A stretch of DNA of 64,000 bases, from assembly GCA_026122225.1 (NCBI GenBank), contig JANEZZ010002762.1, positions 1-64,000 on the forward strand. The letters run 5' to 3'. The notes under the pieces were generated by a model. That model saw only the letters and a list, made by a program, of their open reading frames with translations. It searched no databases and was not told the origin of the DNA. The position numbers and the translations under genes are program-made. This document shows, piece by piece, positions 44,373 through 55,297 of this stretch. The first letter of the stretch is position 1. Each line of letters starts with the position of its first letter. The stretch comes from Heloderma charlesbogerti (Eukaryota > Chordata > Lepidosauria > Squamata > Helodermatidae).

Positions 44373-44525
44373 TATTCGGTGAAGAGTCATTTGTCCATTG
44401 TACTGCACTGAAAAGGAGAAAACAATGAGTTTGGATAACTTGGGGGTGGACAGACGCTTGATTCCCACAAAGAAGAAGAGAGCATGAGAGCTGTTCAAAG
44501 TCCAAACTTTTTCTTTCTTTTGCAG

Positions 44526-44594
44526 GAGCGGATATTCTTGAGCGTGTCGAACTACATCTTCACTGCCATCTTTGTTGCCGAAATGTTGGTTAAG
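44526..44594 (+). CDS. CACNA1H: CACNA1H exon 10 of window: domain III S2
   Basis: Twenty-three codons, phase 0 at both ends: ERIFLSVSNYIF, then TAIFVAEMLVK. Acceptor ttttcttttgcag, donor gtaatg. It is the shortest exon in the window and encodes most of segment S2. Confidence 0.95.
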
Positions 44595-44889
44595 GTAATG
44601 CTTAACCAGGTGGCATGCAGAAAAGAAGTCATCGGAGCCGAGTTCTTACCTTGTTTCAGTCACTTTGGTCATTGGACCGTAATAAAGAGTGACTTGACCT
44701 TGTTTCAGTTGTGTTCATGTACAGCAAAAACCAGTCTACCCATTACACAGAGTACCATGGTAAACCGAGGTGGTAGAATTCTGCCACTTTAGATTACATC
44801 GGGGGTTAATTTTTGAATGCTCTCCAATGACAAAGGGAGTGGGGGGAAGCCTTCCCTGTGCGGAGTAAACTTGCAGCACAGAGCCAGTG

Positions 44890-45425
44890 TGTTGTAGTGA
44901 TTAGAAGACCCAGGTTATTATTACTTATTACTTGGAAGACCCAGGTTATTATTACTTATTACCTTTCTATACTGCCCCATAGCTCAAGCTCTCTGGGTGG
45001 TTTACAGAAGTTAAAACTTCTAAAATTAGCAAATGTGTGCCCTCCCTTTCCCCCCAAAGGCAACTGCAATATAATACAATACAATATAATATAATGTACA
45101 CACACAAACACACCTCTGAAAAGCCATGAAATACTAAATTAAAAATAACCACAATAAAACAAACTAAGCACACACAGAAACAGAGGATAAAAATATACTG
45201 ATTAACCAGATATGCATGCATGTTTTTAACGCCCGCTGGAACAAATGGCGGCAAAAGATCATGAAACAGGATGCCAGACAGATCACCAGGGGTACAACTA
45301 TGGAGAAGGCTCTCTCCCCCTAAAGGTGCCTCGGATAAAGGCAGGATTTGCAAGACAGCCTTCTCTGAGGTTGTGCTCAGATAATGGAACTCCCTGCTGG
45401 TTATTAAAATAAAGAATCCCAAAGG
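44890..45425 (-). repeat. L2-type LINE 3' fragment
   Basis: Plus-strand reading: ctttctatactgccccatag, ctctgggtggtttacagaag, then 3' UTR sequence, and further in ctatggagaaggctctctcc and ggaactccctgctggttatt (L2 ORF end, frameshifted). A tandem duplication of gacccaggttattattactt lies at its edge (44908-44964). Confidence 0.7.
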
Positions 45426-45639
45426 TAACTGGCAAATGCTTTACAGTAAGTATGCTTTGGAGAAAGCAATGTGAGAAAGGCAGGAATGCAATAGAGCCCA
45501 TTGGAGACATTTTGCCCCTTCTATCCTGCATGCTCCAAAGCCACCCATCTCGTTGAAGCTGCCCCAGCCTGGTTTCAGGCCACCCCAGACATCTGCTGGA
45601 AGCCAGAGTTTACTGGCTTAGTAAAGTTTACCAGTTTAG

Positions 45640-45835
45640 TTCTAGTCCCCACACACCCATGAAGCTCACTGGGTAACTTTGGGTTAGTCCCTGACTCTCA
45701 GCCTAACCTACCTCACAGACTTGCCATGATGATAAAGTGGAGAGGAGGATTAGGTAAACCATCTTGAGTTCCTTGCAAGAGGAAAAAGGGGTGGGTTGTC
45801 AATGTAATTAATTAATTAATTAATTAAAGAGAACT
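45640..45835 (+). repeat. tRNA-derived/MIR-like SINE
   Basis: gaagctcactgggtaacttt, ctctcagcctaacctacctc, gataaagtggagaggaggat, gttccttgcaagaggaaaaa, ending in a (TAAT)n run (45806-45829). Confidence 0.7.
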
Positions 45836-46060
45836 GTTTAGCATACGCCTTCTCCTTATGGGCTGGTTTTCTGCACGTGGGGTTAGCCGTTGTTTGGGTT
45901 TTGCATTGGGGAAGCTCTCAAAAAGATGAACCGCTGGACTCCGAAGTGGTATAATGCAGAATTCTACCACTTCAGCCCAACATCTCGTTCAGCATAATGG
46001 ATGGACTGGCCAAGCAATGCACATGAGCAGCTTCTCCATGCCCTCTTCCTCTGTCCATAG

Positions 46061-46245
46061 GTCGTGGCCCTGGGCTTCTTCTCTGGGAAGAACACCTACC
46101 TCCAGAGCAGCTGGAACGTGCTGGATGGGGTCCTGGTCTTTGTGTCCATCATTGACATCATCGTTTCCATGGCGTCGGCAGGCGGAGCAAAGATCCTGGG
46201 GGTCCTTCGGGTGCTGCGGCTGCTGCGCACTTTGAGGCCTTTACG
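46061..46245 (+). CDS. CACNA1H: CACNA1H exon 11 of window: domain III S2 end, S3 and S4
   Basis: Begins [18 protein letters not shown], continues with S3 ([18 protein letters not shown]) and the domain III voltage sensor ([18 protein letters not shown]). Ends in phase 2 with CG of an arginine codon before gtactt, a weak donor. Length 185 bases. A low-complexity A+T-rich repeat starts right after the donor. Confidence 0.96.
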
Positions 46246-46261
46246 GTACTTTTTGTCCTCT

Positions 46262-46870
46262 GAGATGTCCTATTAGGGCCATAGCTGCTTTCCACCAAGG
46301 GATGGGAAACAAAAAAATCCCCATGAGTAGAAAAGCGGCTGCAGCGGGGGACAATTTTGACCATAAAATCTACTGTTGTGGAAAAAAAAGTTTCCAATCC
46401 CTCTGGAAAAAGAAGCTCCACCTTTTTCGGTAGGAATGTTGGAGAAATCCGTTCCAGGGGTGGAATTTGGCAATTTTTTCTAGGTTTGGCCCCCCAGACT
46501 TTGTTCCAGGTCCCACTATGGTGCCTGACTTCAATGAGCTGGGCCAGTGTGGGCATTTGGGGCAATTTTTTCCCGCAGGCTCCACAATTTCTGAGAATTT
46601 CTGAGCAATTTGCACAAATTATTGGGCACTTCGAGCAAATTCGGCCATAATTTGTGCAAATTTGGCCATAATTTGTGCAATTTGCTCAAAATTTGCACAA
46701 ATTGTGAAACCTGCGGGAGAGGGGGAAATATGCACCAAAAATGGTTCCCAGAATTTGGGGGAAAGCTTGCAGCTTGGCTCACAAACACAAGTTGAGCCAT
46801 ACGCGCCGCAGAACTCTGTCAAGTCAAAAAAGAACTGGATTTCCAAGTGATGCGTATCCCTACTTTTCAG
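46262..46870. mobile_element. A+T-rich hAT-like MITE candidate after exon 11
   Basis: Starts near aagggatgggaaacaaaaaa and ends at gcgtatcccta (46853-46862). The interior holds gcaaatttggccataatttg-type tandem pieces and phrases shared with the 50246 and 58678 elements (gaatgttggagaaatccg). A flanking duplication was not found, so the borders are uncertain. Confidence 0.5.
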
Positions 46871-47081
46871 TGATGTCTTTGGCATAACCTCCTAGTTCCC
46901 GTGCCCCATGTAACTCAGCCTACATACATGGAACTGAAACAACTGCAGATTACTTCGTTGTGTATCCTTTGCTGCCTCCATTTCCTTTCACTTCTTCTGT
47001 TGTTACCCCTCTGTCAAATTTTAGACTGTGAGATCCTCAGGGCAGGGGCTTCATCCTCTTGTACTCTCTACTCCAATCCTC

Positions 47082-47411
47082 TTTCAGCCAAATTCCATTT
47101 TGGAGAAGGTCTTGGGGGCCACATTCCAGGGGTGGGCTGGGTCAAAGGAAAAAGTGGAAGGGGCAAAAATACTCAGATACCATCAGATTTTAGTGTAAAG
47201 CCTTTGCTGCCAGTCACTAATGCCTTAGGAGAGTCTTTCCCACCTTTTAAACTGAATAAAAAGTACTGCACAAAAGCCGGGAAACCAGGAAACAGCAGTA
47301 TGGGGAAAGGGGTGGGGCCAGGGAAGGGGCGTGGCCTTCTAGGGAACCCCTGGAGGGCCAGATTGAGACCCCAGGCAGGCTTCATTTGGCCCACAGGTTC
47401 AACACCCCTGC
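47082..47411 (+). mobile_element. hAT-like element, 42600 family
   Basis: Left end degraded (cagccaaattccattttgga), right end ggttcaacacccctg. Middle blocks: ttaggagagtctttcccacc, gtactgcacaaaagccggga, cccctggagggccagattga. Plus orientation. Confidence 0.65.
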
Positions 47412-47519
47412 TGTAAAGTATCCTGCACACAGATGGTGCTGTATAAATCCATCAATCAATCAATAACAACATCCACTGAGAAAGGATTAAATGCTCCCAC
47501 CACCACCATGGCAAGTAAA

Positions 47520-47700
47520 TTTAAGAACGTAAGGATCTTCTGGATTGGGCCAAAGGTCCACTTAGTCCAACATCCTGCTTCTCACAGTGGTCAACAAGAT
47601 GCCCCAATGGGAAGCCCACAAGCAGGACAGGAAGGTAGTACCCACACACTTGTTTGACCCCCTAGAAACTGGTGTTGCCCTGAAACTGGGACATTCCAAA
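47520..47700 (-). repeat. CR1/L3-type LINE 3' fragment
   Basis: aagaacgtaaggatcttctg, gtccacttagtccaacatcc, gccccaatgggaagcccaca. Diverged copy. Confidence 0.6.
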
Positions 47701-47787
47701 TGGGCATCATGTGCAAAAGCCCTTGATGAATGTCACCTCTTCCCTCCTCCATTTCAGTCAGAAGAAGGTGGGGAGACCAATCCTAGG

Positions 47788-48182
47788 TAGGGATGTCGGA
47801 GAAACCCACAATGGAACCAAATGAATTTGGATTTTCATGAATCTGACCCATGGATTCTACAGCAAATCGACTTTTCTGCTGCTGGATTCCACAGACTTGC
47901 AGATCAGTTTTCTAATTTTCCCAAATGTTGCACAAATTTTGTTGTAGGAAAATACGCAAAATAAAATGTGCATTTCCCCTATAGGAAATAATAGTGTGAA
48001 AATTGTATGAAAATGTATGTTGGGGGGATTTGTGCATTTTTGCGCTTGCAAATTTGCACAAATGCAGATTTGTGCAAATCGGGGGGATCCAATTCTGTCA
48101 ATGGGCAGATGTTGGAATGAAAGCCTCCTGACAATCTGTAAAAAACAGAAAAAATGGGTTTTATACAATCCATACATCCCTG
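47788..48182. mobile_element. hAT-like MITE, 395 bp
   Basis: Left TAGGGATGTCGGAGAAACCC, right ATACATCCCTG. Octamers atcctagg and atcttgga share 5 of 8, with transitions at the rest, so the duplication is only suggestive. The interior has gtgcatttttgcgcttgcaa and similar phrases shared with 50246 and 58678. Confidence 0.65.
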
Positions 48183-49610
48183 ATCTTGGAGTCTTGGAGG
48201 TCCATCACAGTTTGGGTCTGTGAAGGTTAAAACCAACACCATCTGACAACCAGCAGAGCTCTCCTAAGAGGGATGGATTACGTCCCCTCCCTGCAGTCAA
48301 CCCCAGTCAAAAGCCAAGCTGGTGCTTTCTGGGCCAGTCATAGTTCCCCAACTGTCTAGAAGGACAGCCCTGAGTAGAGGATATCACAGCCATCAAGTCA
48401 AGGGCAACAGAATTAACTATCTTGTCACGCTTGTTGCTTTATGCTCCAGGTTGAATGTTGGGCTGGCAATGTTGGACAAAGTACCAGCAAGGCCAACCCC
48501 AGTTCAGGAGCTCCTTTTGATGTGGAGAAGCAACTCGATTCCCACCCGGTGTTTATCTTCTTAGGCCGAAGAAGCGTGAAGATCAAAGACTTGTTATTTG
48601 AGTGCCCTGCGGGCCAGTGCTCGTACACCTGCAGTTAGCAGTTTGTAAATGTGCCTCTCTACTTCTCGACGCATGCATGCGCCTGACCAGAAAACCAAAG
48701 CAAACCTCCCCCCAAGCGTCCTCCTGATACATACGATTAACCTTCCCGTGCAAGTAGAAAGGTTGAGCTTGTTTGTGGCGCTGAACACTATCATATTCAT
48801 CCTGTGAGCAAGTTACATGCTGCCTCCTCACTGCCTTTTTATCAGAACTCTACCTATCGGGAGGGTGCCCATCATCTAAACGACATGTGCAATTGCAAAA
48901 CCTCACAGTCATTCCAGGAGCAGTGGGCATGGCTCCAGCGGGAGGAGTGCCAGGCAGGGTTGGGGGCAGGCGAGAGCGAAGATAGCAGGTGAGGCAGCCA
49001 CATTGGCCTGAAGCAGCTTTACATTTCAACCGCAGTGGGTGATAATTTGAGAACTCCAAGCATCTGCAGACACTTCACGTTCGACCCCACCAAGGAGCAA
49101 TTTAGCTTCTTGGCAAAGACGAGAAGTAGGACGCCACTTTCAATGTTTGAAACCAGGCAAACGGGAATTTGTGCTTTGTTTACGATCAAGCATTCAGCAG
49201 GCTGCACGGAGATAAGGAGAAAGAGTAAGAGAGGGTGTGCGTGGGGAATTCTCATCTGCCCTCTGCTCAGGTTTGAGGTTTCCCATCATGACCAGAAAAA
49301 AAACCAACAGGGTTGCTTTGCTTCTCTTGTGCGATATCTGCAGAAATGAACTAAGAAATGCCAGCCGTTCAAAAGGTGTCAGCTGGCTTCTTGCTGGCGG
49401 TGGAACACACAGGTCTTAATTTGAGGCAGGCTGCACTTGGGGAAGGAGGCTTGATCCCAATATCTGTTTTCTGTTCCAAGCGTTCAGGTTCCAGGTGGCG
49501 AGCCAAAGTACTCCGTGGCACAGAGACAACAGAGAATCCGGGGGCATCTTAAAGGCCACTCAGTATATTTTGGCAGCGGCTTTCCTAGGCAAGACTTTAT
49601 GTAAGGGAAG
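48183..49610. other. Intron 11, unassigned stretch
   Basis: No repeat family, exon or RNA gene recognised. Open frames of about 100 codons show no similarity to known proteins. Confidence 0.4.
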
Positions 49611-49614
49611 TAGG

Positions 49615-49740
49615 TTGGTTCCTTCCAGATATTTTGGACTACGATCCCCATAAGCCCCAGCCAGCATGGCTAATGGATGGGGATTATGGGAATCATCATC
49701 CAAAACATCTGGAGGGCACCAGGTTGCCTACCTCTGCTCC
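49615..49740. mobile_element. Small palindromic MITE
   Basis: ggttccttccagatattttg to aacatctggagggcaccagg, with gactacgatccccataagcc against ggggattatgggaatcatca. Same family as 36035. Confidence 0.55.
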
Positions 49741-50076
49741 ACATCACCAGATCTGAGGAGGGGGAGACATCAGACTGTAACATGGGAATGCATAACGTGT
49801 GAAGCAATGATTCAAAAGACTGCCTCTGAGCATGTACCAAATGCTTTTCCTTCTCCAGTGTACATGATGTGCGTCAAACACTTTGGGGAAAGTCCCCCTC
49901 CAAACTTGCAGTTCTGCCCACAGCAGCCCAAACTCTTCAGACTGTTTCCTATTCCGGTGTATCTCCCACCTTTCTAAACATGGCACTCAAGGCAACACAA
50001 TATTTCAGTAAAAGAGCGGATAAAACCAGAGCAAGAAGAATCATGAAATACACTTCAGTTTTAACCTTCTTTCCAG

Positions 50077-50203
50077 AGTCATCAGCAGAGCACCGGGGCT
50101 GAAGCTTGTGGTGGAGACGCTGATCTCCTCCCTCCGCCCCATCGGCAACATTGTGCTCATCTGTTGCGCTTTCTTCATCATCTTCGGCATCTTGGGAGTA
50201 CAG
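50077..50203 (+). CDS. CACNA1H: CACNA1H exon 12 of window: domain III S4-S5 linker and S5
   Basis: Completes the arginine, then [20 protein letters not shown], the S4-S5 linker, and S5 ([18 protein letters not shown]), ending LGVQ in phase 0 at gtaaca. [14 protein letters not shown] is shared with Cav3.2 in this form. Confidence 0.96.
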
Positions 50204-50245
50204 GTAACATTTCCCACACACCTTAGCTCCGCAAGCCCCCAGTCA

Positions 50246-50618
50246 AAATGGGGGATGTCAGGGAAGTCTGCAATGGATTCCAGCGAGTTCAGACTTCTAT
50301 GAATCCGGCTGGTGGATTCTGCAGCAGATCAGCTTTTTCCGAGTTGTGTGGATTCTGCGGACCTGCGGACCGTTGGTTTATTTTTTACGGGGGGGAATTT
50401 GCACAATTGCAGATTAGCACTAATTTGCATTAACTAATGTGCATTAGCGTATTTGTACAAGTGCACATTAGCGTTCATGTGTATTAGTGCAAGTAAAACA
50501 AAACTCAGGGGGGATGGAATCTGATTCCATCAGTGAGCGGACAACAGAATGAAAGACCCCTGACACTTCGCAAAACACAGGCAGAATGGATTTAACAAAA
50601 TCTGTACATCTCTAGGCA
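50246..50618. mobile_element. hAT-like MITE fragment after exon 12
   Basis: gggggatgtcagggaagtct at the left and ctgtacatctctag at the right; the interior repeats gcacattagcg-type words as in 58678. No clean duplication. Confidence 0.55.
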
Positions 50619-50844
50619 ACGTTTGCTTCCCCCCTTCCCCTTCAGCAACTGGTCCAAGCTGCTCAGGTTGTCTGACGCTGTGACCCCCCCCCCTTTTGTG
50701 ATGGAGCAGCTCCTTGATCCTGGCTCTGGCTTGCCCAAGCTGATGTGTCAGGGTCGAGGCCTCATTACCTGTGGTAAGCAGCACAAAAACATTTATTTGT
50801 GGGCTGCTACATTCATTCATTCATTTATATGATACATTCATATC

Positions 50845-51393
50845 TGTCAGGGTGGAAACTGAGCCCATAGAGCCCCAGAGCAGTTCTGAGGAGGAACAGC
50901 AATCCGTGGGAGAGGAGCTCGCTCATCTCTCACAAGCACAGCAGCTGGCAGAGATGCCTCCTGCCAGCATTCCTGGGATAGATAGTGACCCTGGCAGTGA
51001 GACAGCGCGGGAGGGGGGCTTGCTGGATGCTCAGCGCAGACGCAGGGAGCGACGACAGATGGAGGACGCAGAAAGGAGGAGTACCGCTCGTTTGGCACAC
51101 AAACAACAGTCGCGTCCCGAGGACCCAAGGGAAAGAGGGAGGACCTCTCCCTAGCCCATAAGTTCAGAGTCTTCCCGTGGTTCCCCTTCAAACGGGGACC
51201 AACTGCCTTACCTGGAGCTTAGGCTACTCTGCTATCTTTCCCCAGTGGGGCTCCTTGCTTAGTCGCTAGTGATTAGTATCTGAAAGAGTCATAAAGTAAT
51301 AAAGGAATAAAGCCTCGGAAAGAGTCCTCGTCGTCTGTGTCCTGAGTTGGCTATTGGAGGGGACTGCAAGAGGCAGCTAGGGCGCTCCTGACA
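50845..51393 (+). mobile_element. Solo LTR of an endogenous retrovirus-like family (copy 2), 5-bp TSD
   Basis: Starts TGTCAGGGTGGAAACTGAG and ends CGCTCCTGACA; the pentamer atatc flanks it exactly (50840-50844 and 51394-51398). 549 bp. A polyadenylation signal cluster (aataaagtaataaaggaata) near 51297 precedes the U5-like end. The 127-codon open frame overlapping it (50771-51154) is rich in Glu, Arg and Ser and has no retroviral domain. No internal region remains, so this is a recombined solo LTR. Confidence 0.88.
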
Positions 51394-51580
51394 ATATCCC
51401 ACCTTCTCCTCTATGGAGCCTAAGGCGGTACACATGATCCTCCTCCTCCTCTCCATTTTATCTTCACAACCTCTGAGGTAGGTCAGGCTGAGAGTCAGTA
51501 ACAGGCCCATAGTCACCCCAGGGAGCTTCGTGGCTGAGTGCAGACTTGAAACTGGGTCTTGCCAGTTCAATGCTCTAATT

Positions 51581-51922
51581 CAGGGATGGGGAACCTCTTT
51601 CAGCCCAGGTTCTGAATTCCATTTCAGAGTAGCTCTCAGGGGCCACATTCCCATAGTGGGCATGGGCAAAGGCCAGAAATGCCAACATACTTTAGCTTAA
51701 ATCTCTTATTGGCAGTGTAACTCAGCCTTAGAAGAGGCATCTCAACCTTTTAGAATGGGGAAAAACTGCACAGAAGCCAGGAAACCACCAAACAATCAGT
51801 GGCTGGGGAAAGGGGGTGTGGACAGGAGGAGTGGCCGTGGCCATCTAGAGAACTCTGGAGGGCCACATAGGGATCTTAGGAGGGCCAGATTTGGCCCCCA
51901 GGCCTGAGGTTCCCCACCCCTG
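51581..51922 (+). mobile_element. hAT-like element, 342 bp, nested in SINE
   Basis: CAGGGATGGGGAACCTCTTT to GGTTCCCCACCCCTG, 14-15 bp inverted ends. Octamers ctctaatt and ctttaacc share 5 of 8; the SINE consensus at this spot is ctctaacc, so each side has drifted. Best-preserved member of the 42600 family. Plus orientation. Confidence 0.8.
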
Positions 51923-52164
51923 CTTTAACCACTACACCACAGTGGCTCCCTTTCCTGAATTAAGTGCTGAAGTTAATTCCATGTTATGTAAAGAAGGAAT
52001 TTCTTCTGTCTGTCCCAGATCTCCTGCCCACTAATTTCATTGTCTGTGAAGGGATGTCCCAACCCTGCTTTACTCCACAGAACAGGTTCTGGTACATTTT
52101 GGGAGGAATTGGGAGCAAACTGGCTATTGAGGAGCTGTTCTAATGAGGGCTCCCTGCCTCCTGT

Positions 52165-52720
52165 CATTAGAATCATAGAGTTGAAAGGCACCGCAAACAT
52201 CATCTAGTCCAATCCCCTGAGGGTGCAGGAAACCCACTCCTACAGAGTGGAGTTTATTTTATTTATTTTATTTCTATACCACCCAACAGCTGAAGCTCTC
52301 TGTATGTATGATTAGTGGGCTATGATCAGTGGCTCTCTAGCCTTTGCTGCATGACCTCTCATAACAGAGAGGTCACCACCTTCTGAGGCAGTTTGTTCCA
52401 CTGCCAAAAAGCTCCTACATCAGGAGTTTCTTCCTAAGGCTTAGTCAAGAATCCCTTTCTTGTAATTTGAACCTACTGGTTTGAGTCCCGCCCCCAGGAA
52501 CAACAGAAAACACGTTTGCTCCATCTCCTTTGAGACAGCACTTCAATATTTGAAAATAGCTATCACATCTTAATCATCTCTTCTCCCGGTTAAATATACT
52601 CCTTCAACCTTTCCTCACAGAACTTGGTCTTCAGGCTCCATGACATCTTTGTCGCCCTCCTCTGGACTCATTCCAGTTTGTCAAATTTGCAGTTCCTCTA
52701 GTATAGCTAAGAAAAGGGCA
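52165..52720 (-). repeat. CR1 LINE 3' fragment with inserted L2 tail
   Basis: Plus-strand reading starts agaatcatagagttgaaagg and catctagtccaatcccctga, the reversed CR1 3' end, and continues to catctcctttgagacagcac and tcctctggactcattccagt. An L2 3' tail (tttctataccacccaacagc, 52243-52310) interrupts it. Confidence 0.8.
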
Positions 52721-52788
52721 CTCCAAAATACAGGTCACATGGCACTCCCAAACTCTTCATCCAGTCAAAGTTAGGTTCAGATCTGGTA

Positions 52789-52790
<2 letters not shown>

Positions 52791-52824
<34 letters not shown>
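52791..52824. repeat. (CT)17 microsatellite in exon 13 acceptor region
   Basis: Thirty-four bases of CT, followed by gtctctggttttaatctttt and the AG at 52862-52863. It extends the pyrimidine-rich tract; whether it affects splicing is unknown. Confidence 0.95.
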
Positions 52825-52830
<6 letters not shown>

Positions 52831-52863
52831 GGTTTTAATCTTTTTATCTCCGTTTGAACCCAG

Positions 52864-52989
52864 CTATTTAAAGGCAAATTCTACTACTGCGAAGGGCCCG
52901 ACATCCGAAATGTCTCCACCAAAGCTGACTGCACAAATGCCCGCTACAAATGGGTCCGGCGGAAGTACAACTTTGACAACTTGGGGCAG
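52864..52989 (+). CDS. CACNA1H: CACNA1H exon 13 of window: domain III extracellular S5-pore loop
   Basis: Forty-two codons, phase 0: [42 protein letters not shown], donor gtaagg. NVS in RNVST is a sequon corresponding to the glycosylated NIS known in mammalian Cav3.2. The cysteines in YYCEGP and ADC are the conserved turret pair. FYYCEGPD separates it from Cav3.3 (FYHCLG) and Cav3.1 (FFVCQG). A (CT)17 microsatellite lies 40 bases upstream, in the acceptor region. Confidence 0.96.
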
Positions 52990-53462
52990 GTAAGGGGAAG
53001 AGAGAAGGAACAGTTTGGACAGGACTTTCATCTGCCTTGCAGATCAGTGTCCCAACTGGCCTTCCTCACATGCACCTCTTGCAAGTCAGCTCTCAGCCTT
53101 CCCCTCATACTTCAACCCCCAATCCCCCTCAATATACACTCATCCTTCAATTTACTAAAACATAAATAAGTACATTCACAAACATTTTAAAAAAACAGTT
53201 GCAAATCTGGGGAATCAAGTGGAGGGTGTGTTGGTGATGTCACTGGTACTAGCCTATGGGTGTCCACCACAGCTTGCTTTTTCTCCTACAGGATGTGAAC
53301 TTGCAGAGCCATTTCCCCTGCCCCCAGACCTTTCTTGAAAACATGTAAATGTGTGTGTATATTTTCAAGGCGTCAAAGGTGCTGTCGAGACACACCTCTT
53401 GCAGGTGTGCCCTTCACCCTAAAATATTCTTAAAACTTGTATTCCACTCTTCTTTGGGGAGC

Positions 53463-53800
53463 TTATTATCTGTCTGTCTGTCTATCATCTATCATCTATC
53501 TATCTATTTCATTTCTATACCGCCAATATCCAATGCTGTCTGGGCGGTCCACAAAATTAAAACCATAAAATACTACATAAGGTACTTTATAAAAGTTCAA
53601 AAAGTTTAAAACTACAGTATAAAATGAAAGTGAAAAACAAGATAAAACCTAGCAGCAGTGCAAAGATCTAAAATACAGTGACAGATTTAAAACAAGAGAA
53701 CTGAAAAGACTAAAATGCCTGGGAAAATAAAAAGGTCTTCACCTGGCACTGGAAAGAGCACAGTGTAGGCGCCAGGTGAGCGCAGTGAGGGATCCCCAGC
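53463..53800 (-). repeat. L2-type LINE 3' fragment with (CTAT)n
   Basis: A CTGT/CTAT run (53463-53508), then tttctataccgccaatatcc, gctgtctgggcggtccacaa, aatgcctgggaaaataaaaa and ggtcttcacctggcactgga in L2 minus-strand order. Confidence 0.75.
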
Positions 53801-53804
53801 CATC

Positions 53805-54383
53805 TCCCATCCGGGCACTGAGCGGGCCTACAGCAGCTCAGCCCCAACAGTGCCACCACCCACACGGCGTCTCTGTCACAGCCTCCTCCTTGGTTCCCAT
53901 CTGCCGCTCTGACACAGCCTGCCTTGCGTCTTCCTCTAATCCCTCCTCCTGCTTCCTTGGCTCTGTCTGCCACTTCCATTAAAGGCCAGCAGGGACCTCC
54001 GAAGCTACGTCAGCCTTGCGTACTGATCAGAGAGTCGGCGAGGTGGAGCGGCCACTCTGAGCAATTGCGCCGGCCAGGAAAATTGGAAGTGATCGCTGGG
54101 AGCAGAGATCAGCTCCTCGGAGCAGTTCTGCTGGGATGGGAGATGTGCAGGAAGCGGGCCGCGTCAGGCCTGAGCAGCAACGTAGCTCTAATTGGAGGGG
54201 CGGCTCGGCGACAGGAGTCACGACCTCTCCTTGCTGGATAGGCCTGACTGGCAGAGTGAGAGCACAAAGTGGGAGTCGAAGGCGGCACTTGGCCGCACAG
54301 GAGAAACGCTGATGAAGGCTAAATCGCATGAACAAGAGCCTTTTCCCTTGTGGCGGGGTTTAATTTCAGCCACAGCCCATGGG
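53805..54383. other. Intron 13, unassigned G+C-rich stretch
   Basis: No repeat family, exon or RNA gene recognised. Open frames of about 100 codons on both strands look like composition effects. Confidence 0.4.
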
Positions 54384-54475
54384 AGGAGCCGTAGCGCAGG
54401 AGTAGAGCGCCTGCGCTGCATGCAAAGCACCCAGGGTGCGATACTTGGCATCGCCGGTGTAAAAAGGATTAGGTA
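54384..54475 (+). repeat. tRNA-derived SINE head
   Basis: gggaggagccgtagcgcagg contains a good A box (tagcgcaggagtagagcg) and ccagggtgcgatacttgg a B-box-like block. It is not a functional tRNA gene: the cloverleaf arms do not pair and it runs straight into other repeat sequence. Confidence 0.65.
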
Positions 54476-54489
54476 CCAGACCAGCCCCC

Positions 54490-54660
54490 TGCTCGGTGCA
54501 GCATCGACAGCATCCCCAGCAGATGGCCGTCCAGCCTTTGCTTAAACACCTTCAGCGAAGGAGAGCTCAGCACCGCCCAAGGCAGTCTGTCCTGCTGTCA
54601 AACAGCTTGTACCATGCAGTCCTTCTCCTGACGTTTAGCCAGAATCTGCTTCCCTGCAAA
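54490..54660 (-). repeat. CR1/L3-type LINE fragment
   Basis: agatggccgtccagcctttg, caccgcccaaggcagtctgt, gtcaaacagcttgtaccatg, gtttagccagaatctgcttc: an internal part of an L3/CR1 3' end. Confidence 0.65.
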
Positions 54661-54675
54661 TTTGCACCCAATGGC

Positions 54676-54880
54676 TTGGTTCGCACATAACGCTAAGCCA
54701 TGGTGTCGTTTGTCGAAATCTGGCTTGTCATTGTGTCTGAACTCATCACCACATGGTTTACTGACCAACTGTGAACCACAAATAGAAGCCATAGTTCGTT
54801 GTTGGCTTATGGAGCCTGGCCTATTTCAACCGTGGTTTGTTGCATCATCTGAACCCAGAGCTGTGGCTCATCCCTGCTGT
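54676..54880. mobile_element. Candidate DNA element with inverted words
   Basis: ggttcgcacataacgctaag and later aaccgtggtttgttgcatca: inverted and repeated aaccatgg/ccatggtt-type words suggest a MITE. No clean termini or duplication found. Confidence 0.35.
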
Positions 54881-55207
54881 GTTTGCACTGCTGCCTGTCC
54901 TGAAACAGAGGCACCCAGCAAGAGCAGCCTGAAAATGATAATGAATCTGGAACATAATTCCTCTGTCCCTATTTAAAGCAGACCTTCCCTACATGTTCGA
55001 CTGTAATTCTGCCCCCTTCCTGAGATTTCTCTGCCTGCCGACATGCACAATTTTTGATAAGCGAAGCCCAGCTGTCCAGCTGTGGTAAGCGTAAAATGTC
55101 TCCTGACGCTTGGGAAATGGGGAGTTGCCGATGGAGCTACCTTAGCTGTTTCCCTAAAAGGAGGGCCAGTTTAATGAATGGAAGGAGTGTGCTCTTTGCT
55201 TCCACAG

Positions 55208-55297
55208 GCACTGATGTCCTTGTTCGTCCTATCCTCCAAAGACGGCTGGGTGAACATCATGTACGACGGACTGGATGCAGTGGGCATCGACCAGCAG
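55208..55297 (+). CDS. CACNA1H: CACNA1H exon 14 of window: domain III pore helix and filter
   Basis: Thirty codons, phase 0: [30 protein letters not shown], donor gtagct. The aspartate of SKDGW is the domain III selectivity-filter residue that marks T-type channels (high-voltage-activated channels have Glu). FVLSSKDGW agrees with Cav3.2; the other two paralogues have FVLASKDGW. Confidence 0.96.

Larger units (their letters stand above)
50811..51955 (-). repeat. tRNA-derived/MIR-like SINE split by an LTR and a hAT element
   Basis: Three pieces line up with the intact copy at 20340: 50811-50844 (tail, cattcatttatatgatacat), 51399-51580 (ccaccttctcctctatggag, tgactcaccc-like region, cttcgtggctgagtgcagac) and 51923-51955 (taaccactacaccacagtgg). 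The insertions between them each carry their own duplications. Confidence 0.75.

Noticed and set aside
50771..51154. 127-codon frame rich in Glu and Arg
   Set aside because: Lies in a solo LTR with exact 5-bp duplication; no known retroviral domain.
54384..54475. Possible tRNA gene
   Set aside because: Has A- and B-box-like blocks but no consistent cloverleaf, and continues into repeat sequence; a SINE head fits better.
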